DNA from: Desulfobacteraceae bacterium
GTDB lineage: Bacteria; Desulfobacterota; Desulfobacteria; Desulfobacterales; RPRI01
Assembly (NCBI GenBank): GCA_011391695.1
Contig: JAABQB010000001.1
Coordinates: 1 to 64,000 of the forward strand
Direction: 5' to 3'
DNA length: 64,000 bases
In this document: positions 56,394-64,000 of the stretch, one piece after another
Position numbering within the stretch: position 1 is the stretch's first letter
How the letters are laid out: each line of letters opens with the position of its first letter
Translations under genes and position numbers: made by a program
The notes under the pieces: model-generated
Database searches by the model: none
The model's input: only the letters and a program-made list of their open reading frames with translations
Told to the model about the DNA's origin: nothing

Positions 56394-58232
56394 ATGAATC
56401 GCTTTATCAGATTACCCAAACATATATTCCCGGCCCGGTATTATTTTACCCTCTCTTTTTTTATAATACTTTTCCTCTTATCTTTTGCTTTTGCACAGGA
56501 AATGAATCTTCCTAAAGAGCAGGCGAAGGAGAAAATACATGTCACGGCGGACACTCTTAGCTCAGAAAGCAATGCAAGGGTTGCCGAGTTTAAAGGCAAT
56601 GTTAAAGTAACCCAGGGGAATTTTATTATTGAATCTGACAGGCTGAAAATATTTTACAAGGAAAGCGGAGGAGAGAAAAAGGCCGGTACGACCGAATCGA
56701 TAGATAAGATTATTGCTATCGGGGACGTTAAAATAGAATCGGAAGAAGCGACCGCTTTTTCAGAGCAGGCCGAATACGATACAAACACAATGATTATGGT
56801 TTTAACCGGAGAAAATTCCAGGGTGCTTGACAAAAAGAATTCTGTTACAGGCTCCAGAATAACCTTCAACAGGAAAGACGGTCATGTGAAAGCTGTCGGG
56901 GACAGCAAAAAAAGAGTTAATGCCGTATTTTTTCCTGATGAAAAAACAACTCCAAAAAAAGAGCCTGGAAAAAAAGAAGCAGTTAGCTCTGCGGCAGTCA
57001 AAGGGGCAGTATCAGAAAAATCAAAAGCAAGCGATACACGGAAAAAGCCCGAAAGCCCCGTCAAAAGTCCTGCTCCCGAAAAATATTCCGGCGCATTAAA
57101 AGAAGAAATAAAACCTATAGTTCAGGCAAAGGCTGACGCACAGTCTCAGGCCGAAAGCTCTGTTAAAAATCCTGCTCCTGAAAAATATTCCGGCGCATTA
57201 AAAGAAGAAATAAAACCTGCAGTTCAGGCAAAGGCTGATACACAGCCTCAGGCCGAAAGCCCTGTTAAAAATCCTGCTCCTGAAAAATCTTTGAGCGTAT
57301 TAAAAGAAGAAATGAAACCTGCGGTTCAGGCAAAGGCTGATGTACAGCCTCAATCAGCTCCGGTTAATGTTGTTTTCGTTACGGCAGAGGTTGAAAAACC
57401 AAAGACAAGTGAACCGGCCATACAAAAAATTGCGTATGGAACTCTTATAAAAAGCATAGGCATTTCAATTATAGAAAATAAGACCGGTAACTCTTCTATC
57501 GCTTTTAAGGAGGATATACATAAACAACTTTCAGGAGCTTTGGGGCGCAGTTGTTCAGATCTTCAACTATTCCAAGAAGGCGATGAAAATTTCCCTGCCG
57601 ATTTTGTCAAACTGCCGAAGAAGCCATCCGGCAGCATAGACAGCTTCAGGATATGCGAAACCGGAAGAAAATTTGGATTGTCTGCAATCTTAGCCGGTTC
57701 TATAATATCAATAACAACAGGTGAGGAGACGCGCGGAATACTCTGGTACAGAGATTCATATCCTTTTATCAGCATATCCGTTCACCTTGATATTTACGAT
57801 ACCGAGGCTGGCGCAAAACTTCTTGATGAGAATTTTATTTATAAAAGAGATTCGGATGAACTCGAAATTGAGTCGGTCAAGGCAGGCAGGATAGAGCCTG
57901 CTTTATTAAAGGATGCATTTGAACATATATCTAAAAATGCAGGCAGGAAGATCTGTGAAATAATGAAAAAGCAAGCCTGGAAAGGATATGTTTCTGCTGT
58001 TTCAGGGGACAATATTTTAATATCTTCCGGGAGTAACACAGGGATTGTTCCAGGCAACGTATTTGAGGTTTATGTAAACAGCATGCTTGAAGGAAAGGAT
58101 GGCCAGAAATTTTATATTCCAGGCTCCAGGGCAGGCCTGATTAAAATAACAGCAGTAAATAAAAACGACTCTGAAGCAATACTTGTAACAGGTGATTCTG
58201 TGAAAAAGGGATATATTATAAGGCCAAAATGA
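56394..58232 (+). CDS. LptA/OstA-like exported protein with tandem repeats
   Basis: Exported protein of 612 residues. A signal peptide (to about 34) is followed by an OstA/LptA domain (residues about 44-180; IHVTADTLSSESNARVAEFK, then FNRKDGHVKAVGD). LptA-type domains move lipopolysaccharide. Three tandem 34-residue units follow (57057-57362; PAPEKYSGALKEEIKP core). The last 290 residues contain a FlgT/CsgG-like periplasmic region (VSAVSGDNILISSGSNTGIV). The ATG at 56394 has AAGGAA upstream. It is 70 bases after the broken GIY-YIG gene. Confidence 0.78.
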   Translation: MNRFIRLPKHIFPARYYFTLSFFIILFLLSFAFAQEMNLPKEQAKEKIHVTADTLSSESNARVAEFKGNVKVTQGNFIIESDRLKIFYKESGGEKKAGTTESIDKIIAIGDVKIESEEATAFSEQAEYDTNTMIMVLTGENSRVLDKKNSVTGSRITFNRKDGHVKAVGDSKKRVNAVFFPDEKTTPKKEPGKKEAVSSAAVKGAVSEKSKASDTRKKPESPVKSPAPEKYSGALKEEIKPIVQAKADAQSQAESSVKNPAPEKYSGALKEEIKPAVQAKADTQPQAESPVKNPAPEKSLSVLKEEMKPAVQAKADVQPQSAPVNVVFVTAEVEKPKTSEPAIQKIAYGTLIKSIGISIIENKTGNSSIAFKEDIHKQLSGALGRSCSDLQLFQEGDENFPADFVKLPKKPSGSIDSFRICETGRKFGLSAILAGSIISITTGEETRGILWYRDSYPFISISVHLDIYDTEAGAKLLDENFIYKRDSDELEIESVKAGRIEPALLKDAFEHISKNAGRKICEIMKKQAWKGYVSAVSGDNILISSGSNTGIVPGNVFEVYVNSMLEGKDGQKFYIPGSRAGLIKITAVNKNDSEAILVTGDSVKKGYIIRPK

Positions 58233-58274
58233 GAGGGTGGAGAGGCAAGAGGCGCGAGGCTTAAGCCGGATCAC

Positions 58275-59645
58275 TTATCTTTTCCAGGATTCGTAAACCT
58301 TCTGCCTTGACGCGGCGGCGGCTTTCAGGATATCAACTTTTGCATCAACGTAATCATAAATAACGGCTTTATTTTTTCCTGGAGCAGGCCTTAAGACCCT
58401 TCCTAAATACTGAAGCACTCTCCCGCTGAATTTTATAGGTGTGACTATAAAAAGGGTAGAGAGATTCCTGCAGTCGAATCCTTCTCCAATGAGCTGGCCT
58501 GTGGCCACAAGGACTTTTATTTCCCCGTTATTAAGGCGGTTAAGAACCTCTTTCCTGTCGGCATCCGGCACATCGCCGGTGAGAAGTTCGGATGATATTT
58601 TATGCCTGAATTTGAGAAGCGCCCTGAGTGTATCGCAGTGTTTTTTCCTGTCCGTCAGAACCAGGCAGCAGGTTCCTGTTCCGTTTTTCACTTCATTTGC
58701 AATATCAGATGCTATAAGATGATTCCTGCCGTCATTTGAGGTTAATTCCGAGAGCATTCTGCTGTATTCGTTGACAGGATCGAAAAAAGGGCTGAAATCC
58801 GTATCTCTTACAACAACTTCCGCGGGCACTATGTCTCCAGTTTCAACCAGCCCGGCTTTTTCCACTTCATGCTGGACATCTCCAAGATGCCAGAAAATAA
58901 GCTTCGACAGGTTATCCCTGCGCCAGGGTGTTGCCGACAATCCAAGCATATATTTCGAATCAAAACCTGTGACTGCCTCCGTGAATGTCCTGCTGGGCGT
59001 TCTGTGGCATTCGTCCACCAGGAGAAAACCGGTGTTCAAAGATACTTCTTCGACACACTTGTATATGGACTGAACAAGGGCAACTGTAATCTTATCGCCT
59101 ATTATTTTCTTTCCTGCACCGATTATACCTATTTCTTCTTTCGGAATTCCAAGAAATGTTTCAATCCGCTCGGTCCACTGGGAGGCGAGCTCTTTTGTAT
59201 GGACTATTATCAATGCTGGTTGTATCCGCTGCGCTATGATATAAAGCGCCATGATGGTCTTGCCGCTTCCGGTCGGTGCGCTTAATGTGCCGAAATCCTT
59301 GGAAAGCATGACTTTGACCGCCTGATTCTGAAATGGTTTTAAAGATCCGTTGAATTTAAAATCAACAGGTGGGAGCGAGCGTCTTTTGTCTGCAATTTCG
59401 CATTCTATTCCGTGGCTTTTGCAGAGGAATATGAGCTGACGCATAAAGCCTCTCGGAATCCACAGCCCGCCCCCTTTTATTCTGTCGTATAAACGCAGAA
59501 TCCTGGGAGTTCCCCTGTTCCAGCGCCCCATTTTCTCATTTTCCACCCATTTGGGGTTTGATATTGTAAGTCTTTCCATAAGTATCTGATATAACTGGGT
59601 TGGAATTCCGGAAAGCCTCAGGTTGTTTGTAATTATTATTTTCAA
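58275..59645 (-). CDS. XPB/SSL2-type DEAD-family helicase
   Basis: Superfamily 2 DNA helicase of 456 residues. Walker A is PTGSGKT (124-130), the DECH box is at 211-214, and LGLSATPWR, then LVATGQLIGEGFDC and LQYLGRVLRP show the C-terminal motifs. Such short XPB-like helicases occur in many bacteria, in repair or defence. No nuclease or methylase partner is nearby, so a restriction role is not supported. Monocistronic. Confidence 0.85.
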   Translation of the reverse strand: MKIIITNNLRLSGIPTQLYQILMERLTISNPKWVENEKMGRWNRGTPRILRLYDRIKGGGLWIPRGFMRQLIFLCKSHGIECEIADKRRSLPPVDFKFNGSLKPFQNQAVKVMLSKDFGTLSAPTGSGKTIMALYIIAQRIQPALIIVHTKELASQWTERIETFLGIPKEEIGIIGAGKKIIGDKITVALVQSIYKCVEEVSLNTGFLLVDECHRTPSRTFTEAVTGFDSKYMLGLSATPWRRDNLSKLIFWHLGDVQHEVEKAGLVETGDIVPAEVVVRDTDFSPFFDPVNEYSRMLSELTSNDGRNHLIASDIANEVKNGTGTCCLVLTDRKKHCDTLRALLKFRHKISSELLTGDVPDADRKEVLNRLNNGEIKVLVATGQLIGEGFDCRNLSTLFIVTPIKFSGRVLQYLGRVLRPAPGKNKAVIYDYVDAKVDILKAAAASRQKVYESWKR

Positions 59646-59826
59646 GCTGTCATCCTGGGATATGATGTTACAATAAAGGGTTTATAATTGAGCGCGGCAG
59701 TTTCTTTTTTTAAATATATAAATCGCTTAATTTAGGCAATAGATATTTGCCGTGATAAACCGGCATATAGGTGATTGACCGGGGAAGACGGGAATGGTAT
59801 AAAAACAAAAGCAGAAAGGAGGTCAT

Positions 59827-60246
59827 ATGAAAAAATTCATGATATTTTTTATTATTTTGTCCATTTTCCTGATTGTTTCAGCACCTTCACAGGCGGGCAA
59901 CAGGGATATGGTTGAAAACAGAATTGATACGCTTGATAAATTGAACAAAGAAGCTGTAAATCAAATTGCCGGAAAACCTGGAAGCGGGATAATAAATATT
60001 AAGGTAAGAGCAATTCCAGGAAAGGACGGTTACAGATTCGAACCCATAGATAAAGAAACGACTCCTTCCGTGCCGGAGACCTTATTGCCGGAGGAAAACG
60101 GTGGCAAGTATTTTAGTTTCCGGGATGGGATAGCAAGGCTTGCAAACAATAAACCTGCAATTACTCCCTACAAGAGCTATGGCAATGAGGGTGAATATAT
60201 CTCATTCAAAGATGCTATTTTAAGGCTGAGCGGGAGCAAAAAATAA
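59827..60246 (+). CDS. Small secreted protein of unknown function
   Basis: Exported protein of 139 residues. A clear signal peptide (MKKFMIFFIILSIFLIVSAP, cleaved near QAG) precedes a hydrophilic body with two similar stretches, GGKYFSFRDGIARLANNK and GEYISFKDAILRLSGSKK, so an internal duplication of about 35 residues is likely. No named family is recognised. AAAGGAGG precedes the ATG. The stop overlaps the next start by one base. Confidence 0.7.
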   Translation: MKKFMIFFIILSIFLIVSAPSQAGNRDMVENRIDTLDKLNKEAVNQIAGKPGSGIINIKVRAIPGKDGYRFEPIDKETTPSVPETLLPEENGGKYFSFRDGIARLANNKPAITPYKSYGNEGEYISFKDAILRLSGSKK

Positions 60247-61595
60247 TGCAGAACCCCCGTGCTGTCCGTACCCTTCGAACACTGAGAAAGGATGCTTCCG
60301 GGATTTTTTACGCGGGTATTGATGCGGTTGAACCAAGGGCTGCCGTCAGACGGTTCTGCCGCCGCGAAAATAAATATCTGTTTGCAGGAGAAGTAAAATA
60401 TAACCTTGATAAGCTGAATAACATATTCATAATCGGTGCGGGGAAGGCTGGAGCGCCCATGTCTTCCGCTCTTGAAGATATTCTTGGTGAGAGAATTACG
60501 GAAGGGATAGTTAATGTCAAGTATGGTCATGTTGCCGATTTAAAATATGTGAAGCTTATTGAAGCAGGTCATCCTGTCCCGGATAAAAACGGCCAGGCAG
60601 GCGCATCGGCCATCCTGGATCTGGCAACAAGGGCAAAAAAAGATGACCTTGTAATATGTCTTGTCTCAGGAGGCGGTTCAGCCCTTCTTCCCCTCCCGGT
60701 GCCCGGACTTGTCCTAAAAGATAAGCAGAATACCATAAAAAAACTTATTTCCTGCGGAGCAACCATCCACGAAATAAATTCGATTCGAAAGCATACTTCA
60801 CTTTTAAAAGGCGGAGGGCTTGCAAAAGCGGTTTTCCCCGCGAACCTTCTTACCCTGATTCTTTCCGATGTTGTAGGTGATAACCTTGATGTTATTGCGT
60901 CGGGCCCGACAGTTTGCGACTCAAGCACTTTTGACGATTGCCTAAGAATGATTGCAAAATACGATATAGAAGATAAACTGCCTGCAAAAGTTGTAAAATA
61001 TTTATATGACGGCGCGAAAGGAAAGATTCCTGAAACTCCGAAAGCTGGTGACGGTATCTTTGAAAAAACAACAAATCTTATAGTCGGGAGCAACATAGAG
61101 GCTGTGAAGTCCGCAAAAAAGAAGGCTGAAAGTTTGAAATATAATACTCTTGTGCTTTCCTCAATGATAGAGGGAAACACGAAAGATGCAGCTTGTTTTC
61201 ACTGCGCTATAGCAAAAGAGATTTTAAAAACAGGCATTCCTGCTTCACTTCCTGCATGTATCATTTCAGGGGGGGAGACTACCTTGAAAGTCACGGGAAA
61301 AGGCCTGGGAGGAAGAAACCAGGAATTTGTCCTTGAAGCGGCGCTTGAGATTGCAGGGCTTGAAAATATGGTTGTTTTGAGCGGAGGAACTGACGGAACC
61401 GACGGGCCAACGGATGCGGCAGGAGCATTTGCCGATTCGGAGACATTAAATAGGGCTTGTGCCCTGGGAATGGATCCGCTTAAATATCTTTCGGACAATG
61501 ATTCATATAATTTTTTCAAGAGGCTCGACGATCTTTTTATTACAGGTCCGACGAACACGAATGTCATGGATTTAAGGATTATTCTGGTAAAGTAG
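60246..61595 (+). CDS. Glycerate 2-kinase (MOFRL family)
   Basis: Phosphorylates D-glycerate to 2-phosphoglycerate. The 449-residue protein has the GckA/TtuD N-terminal domain (IIGAGKAGAPMSSALEDILG near 61-80, then LVSGGGSALLPLPVPGL) and the C-terminal MOFRL domain (SGGETTLKVTGKGLGGRNQE, LSGGTDGTDGPTDAAG). Both are complete. It could recycle serine or glyoxylate carbon into glycolysis, near the GAPDH step. It is coupled to the small secreted-protein gene upstream. Confidence 0.9.
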   Translation: MQNPRAVRTLRTLRKDASGIFYAGIDAVEPRAAVRRFCRRENKYLFAGEVKYNLDKLNNIFIIGAGKAGAPMSSALEDILGERITEGIVNVKYGHVADLKYVKLIEAGHPVPDKNGQAGASAILDLATRAKKDDLVICLVSGGGSALLPLPVPGLVLKDKQNTIKKLISCGATIHEINSIRKHTSLLKGGGLAKAVFPANLLTLILSDVVGDNLDVIASGPTVCDSSTFDDCLRMIAKYDIEDKLPAKVVKYLYDGAKGKIPETPKAGDGIFEKTTNLIVGSNIEAVKSAKKKAESLKYNTLVLSSMIEGNTKDAACFHCAIAKEILKTGIPASLPACIISGGETTLKVTGKGLGGRNQEFVLEAALEIAGLENMVVLSGGTDGTDGPTDAAGAFADSETLNRACALGMDPLKYLSDNDSYNFFKRLDDLFITGPTNTNVMDLRIILVK

Positions 61596-61840
61596 TGAAT
61601 AGTGGATAGTGATGGTTTAAAGAAGGGGTCAAGGGGTCGAGGATTCGAGGGTTCAGGAGGAAAGGCCTGAAATAGAATATCGAAGATCGTACATCGAACT
61701 TCGTACATCGGTATGGCTTTTAAATCGTTCATCGTAGATCGAAGTACGGCTTTTAAAGCGAAGTACGAAGTACGATATTCGAAGTACAAACAACCACGGA
61801 GAACAAACAACTGACAACTGACCACAAACAACTGATGAAA
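61595..61840. repeat. Mixed dispersed repeat array
   Basis: GTGAATAGTGGATAGTGATG, GGGGTCAAGGGGTCGAGGAT, AATATCGAAGATCGTACATC and CAACTGACAACTGACCACAA words. It fills the 250-base gap before the DUF2156 gene. No other element is recognised. Confidence 0.8.
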
Positions 61841-61847
61841 AGCAAAT

Positions 61848-62726
61848 ATGAAACTGGAATATGAACCGATAAATATTGAAAGGCAGAAGGATTACCTGGA
61901 GCTTTTTCAGCGATGCACGCAGAAGGCATCCGATTATAGTTTTGTTAATATCTGGGGATGGGCGGATGAATACGGCCTTATGTGGGCATGGGATGAAAGT
62001 CTCGTATGGATAAAGCAGACAAAACCTGAAACCGTTTTCTGGGCGCCTGTCGGGCCTTGGAAAGATACGGACTGGAAAAGAATTCTCGGATCGAAATTTT
62101 CCGCTCCTCCAGTGTTTATAAGGATTCCGGAAGAGCTTATGTCAATCTGGAAAAATTGCGGGCATAGCTCAATGACCATAGAAGAGGCAAGGGGGCACTG
62201 GGATTACCTTTATTCGATCGAGGAGCTTGTCGAACTTAAAGGTAATCGCTTTCATAAGAAAAAAAATCTTCTTTCTCAGTTCATGAAAGCATACAAATAC
62301 GATTATATTCCCCTGAGCCACTATATAGTTGAGAAGGCTCTTTCTATGCAGAAGGACTGGTGCACATGGCGTGATTGTGAAGCATCCGAGACCCTTTCTT
62401 CCGAAAACCGGGTTGTAGAAAAAGTCCTCAGAGAGTGGTATAAGCTTCCGGGCCTGAAAGGCGGAACAGTTGTTGTGGATGATAAAATAGCAGCATATAC
62501 GATTGCGGAGAACCTGAGCGATGATACACTCCTGATTCATTTTGAGAAGGGAAATCAGGATTACAAGGGTGCATACCAGGCAATAAACCAGATGTTTCTT
62601 GAGCATAACCGGAATGGATTCAAAATGGTAAACAGGGAGCAGGATCTCGATGACGATGGCCTGAGGAAGGCAAAACTTTCATACAATCCGGTCGGTTTTC
62701 TGAAAAAATACAAAATTCGAATATAG
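61848..62726 (+). CDS. DUF2156 (phosphatidylglycerol lysyltransferase-like) protein
   Basis: Soluble protein of 292 residues with the GNAT-like DUF2156 fold. YSFVNIWGWADEYGLMWAWD (near 29-48) and RFHKKKNLLSQFMKAY (near 133) match the family. The C-terminus ends in a typical NPVGFLKKYKIRI. In MprF proteins this domain transfers lysine to lipid, but free-standing members have unknown substrates. It lies between two repeat arrays. Confidence 0.78.
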   Translation: MKLEYEPINIERQKDYLELFQRCTQKASDYSFVNIWGWADEYGLMWAWDESLVWIKQTKPETVFWAPVGPWKDTDWKRILGSKFSAPPVFIRIPEELMSIWKNCGHSSMTIEEARGHWDYLYSIEELVELKGNRFHKKKNLLSQFMKAYKYDYIPLSHYIVEKALSMQKDWCTWRDCEASETLSSENRVVEKVLREWYKLPGLKGGTVVVDDKIAAYTIAENLSDDTLLIHFEKGNQDYKGAYQAINQMFLEHNRNGFKMVNREQDLDDDGLRKAKLSYNPVGFLKKYKIRI

Positions 62727-62880
62727 AACATCGTACATCGAATATCGAATATCGTACATCGAATATCGGGCCCGTTACACGAGTACATCTTACATAGAAC
62801 ATCGTACATCGAAAAGCGAAGGACTAAATTCGAAGTACGAAGTACTGTCTACGATGTACGGATCAGAAATCGGAAGCCCG
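62722..62880. repeat. ATCGTACATCGAATATCG repeat array
   Basis: About ten ATCGTACATCGAATATCG-type words, then CGAAGTACGAAGTACTGTCT and GATGTACGG words in the opposite sense. It lies just before the tex promoter/leader. Confidence 0.8.
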
Positions 62881-62922
62881 AATCCCTAATAGTTGCCAAT
62901 CCGGAAATCAATAAGGAAAGAT

Positions 62923-64000
62923 ATGAACGAAAAACATATATCGGACATAACCGATGATCTTAATTTAAATATATCGCAGGTAAGGGCTGTTTCGGCGCTT
63001 CTTGAAGAGGGTGCTACGATACCTTTTATTGCACGGTACAGGAAAGAGGTTACAGGAAGCCTCGACGAAGTTGCGGTTACCGCAATCAGGGACATGCTTG
63101 CCCGATTTGAAGAGCTTGATAACCGCAGGCAGGCGGTTTTAAAATCATTGGAGCAGAATGGCCATCTCACGGAGGAGCTTCGTGAAAAGGTCATGGCCGC
63201 ATCTAACCTTGCAGTTCTTGAGGATATTTATCTGCCGTTCAGGCCGAAAAGGCGGACAAAAGCGACCATAGCAAAGGAAAAAGGCCTTGAACCTCTCGCA
63301 CTTCTTATCTTTAAACAGGAGGGCGTGGATCCGGATAAAGAGGCGGAACAGTTTGTTGATCCGGAAAAGGGTGTTGAAAATAAAGAAGATGCTCTTTCCG
63401 GCGCAAGAGACATAATCGCGGAAATGGTAAGTGAAGATCAGAATGCACGCGCCGCATTAAGGAATCTGTTCACTGCCAGGGGAAAGTTCATATGCAAAGT
63501 GGCGACGGACAAGGAGCAGGAAGGATCAAAATACAGGGATTATTTCGACTGGGAGGAGCAGGCTGCGACCGCTCCTTCACACAGGATTCTCGCAATGCGG
63601 AGAGGAGAAAAGGAAGATATTCTTAACCTGACCATTACTCCTCCCGAGGATGAGGCTATAATAATACTTGAAGAGATATTTGTAAAGAGTGACGGGGACG
63701 ATTCGAAACAGGTCCGGATTGCCGTGAATGATAGTTACAGGAGACTCCTTTCGCGTTCAATGGAGACTGAAGCAAGACTTTTAACAAAAGAGAGGGCTGA
63801 TTCTGAAGCCATAAGGGTATTTGCTGAAAATCTCCGCAACCTGCTTTTGGCTCCGCCCCTTGGAGCAAAGCGCATATTGGGGATCGACCCAGGTTTCAGA
63901 ACAGGGTGCAAAGTAATCTGTCTGGACAGGCAGGGCAAGCTCCTTCATCACACCACCATTTATCCTCATTTTTCAGATAAGGGCTCAAATGATGCGGCGT
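62923..64000 (+). CDS. tex: Tex-family RNA-binding transcription accessory protein (partial)
   Basis: The open frame runs off the window after 359 residues; Tex proteins have about 720-780. VRAVSALLEEGATIPFIARY (near 20-39) and the LEDIYLPFRPKRRTKATIAK core (near 105) are Tex hallmarks. The YqgF/RuvC-like domain starts at LGIDPGFRTGCKV (near 322). Tex binds nucleic acid through an S1 domain that would lie beyond the window. ATAAGGAAAG precedes the ATG at 62923. Confidence 0.92.
   Translation, partial: MNEKHISDITDDLNLNISQVRAVSALLEEGATIPFIARYRKEVTGSLDEVAVTAIRDMLARFEELDNRRQAVLKSLEQNGHLTEELREKVMAASNLAVLEDIYLPFRPKRRTKATIAKEKGLEPLALLIFKQEGVDPDKEAEQFVDPEKGVENKEDALSGARDIIAEMVSEDQNARAALRNLFTARGKFICKVATDKEQEGSKYRDYFDWEEQAATAPSHRILAMRRGEKEDILNLTITPPEDEAIIILEEIFVKSDGDDSKQVRIAVNDSYRRLLSRSMETEARLLTKERADSEAIRVFAENLRNLLLAPPLGAKRILGIDPGFRTGCKVICLDRQGKLLHHTTIYPHFSDKGSNDAA

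Noticed and set aside
58275-59645. Helicase as part of a restriction or defence system
   Set aside because: No nuclease, methyltransferase or other defence partner lies nearby.

Overview
The window looks like a chromosomal segment of an anaerobic Desulfobacterota (deltaproteobacterial) bacterium, probably a sulfate reducer or syntroph. The evidence is a complete bacterial-type acs cluster for the carbonyl branch of the Wood-Ljungdahl pathway (23.6-32.1 kb) with its corrinoid-protein activator just upstream, a selenocysteine peroxiredoxin, split PurH, DUF3786, and intergenic space crowded with short repeated words. No plasmid, phage, CRISPR or insertion-sequence genes are visible. The genus cannot be read from the sequence.

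Layout. 0-4.9 kb: glyoxalase-II-like hydrolase, flavin-binding PPOX protein, HD phosphohydrolase, the two halves of PurH as separate genes, and a Yip1-like membrane protein. 4.9-6.2 kb: a decayed stretch with an adenylate cyclase C-terminal remnant and a GIY-YIG fragment cut by repeats, around one unknown zinc-ribbon gene. 6.3-10.7 kb: acetoacetyl-CoA synthetase and RecD2 helicase. 10.9-15.1 kb: TerB-like protein, FecR and OmpA envelope proteins, a DUF4124 protein, then a GC-shifted argJ 3' fragment joined to an intact argB. 15.5-19.2 kb: tRNA-Lys, a KptA-like protein without the usual histidine motif, hemL and htpX. 19.3-32.8 kb: acetyl-CoA hydrolase/transferase-GNAT fusion, acsV (RACo), then acsD-acsA-acsB-acsC-acsE, a terminator and a DUF3786 gene. 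33.1-39.4 kb: a giant PPDK-like protein, a long GAPDH and a two-TM potassium channel in tandem. 39.5-42.1 kb: PPOX protein, selenoprotein peroxiredoxin with a SECIS hairpin, and rsmA with a DUF2062 gene on the other strand. 42.3-51.4 kb: small HTH protein, PreP-type M16 protease, a DUF2520 reductase divergent from panB, hisS and aspS. 51.5-58.2 kb: ECF sigma factor, zf-HC2 anti-sigma factor, VIT/vWA surface protein, tRNA-Asn, a broken GIY-YIG gene and an LptA-like protein. 58.3-64 kb: XPB-type helicase, secreted small protein, glycerate kinase, DUF2156 protein and the start of tex.

How the genes fit together. AcsE moves methyl groups between methyl-tetrahydrofolate and the AcsC/AcsD corrinoid protein, RACo re-reduces the corrinoid cofactor, and AcsA/AcsB interconvert CO2, CO, methyl and acetyl-CoA. 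Acetoacetyl-CoA synthetase and the acetyl-CoA hydrolase/transferase sit near this core, which fits acetyl-CoA oxidation or autotrophic synthesis; direction cannot be decided from sequence. The ECF/anti-sigma/vWA block appears to be an autoregulated envelope-response unit, because matching GGAAC-N18-TCTA promoters precede both the sigma gene and the vWA gene.

Most unusual points: the UGA/SECIS peroxiredoxin; the 1394-residue PPDK-like protein that lacks the PEP-binding barrel; the paired ECF promoters, one apparently producing a leaderless mRNA; the Ala/Lys/Glu tail on AcsD; and the families of repeated words that lie directly against, and sometimes supply, gene start codons.
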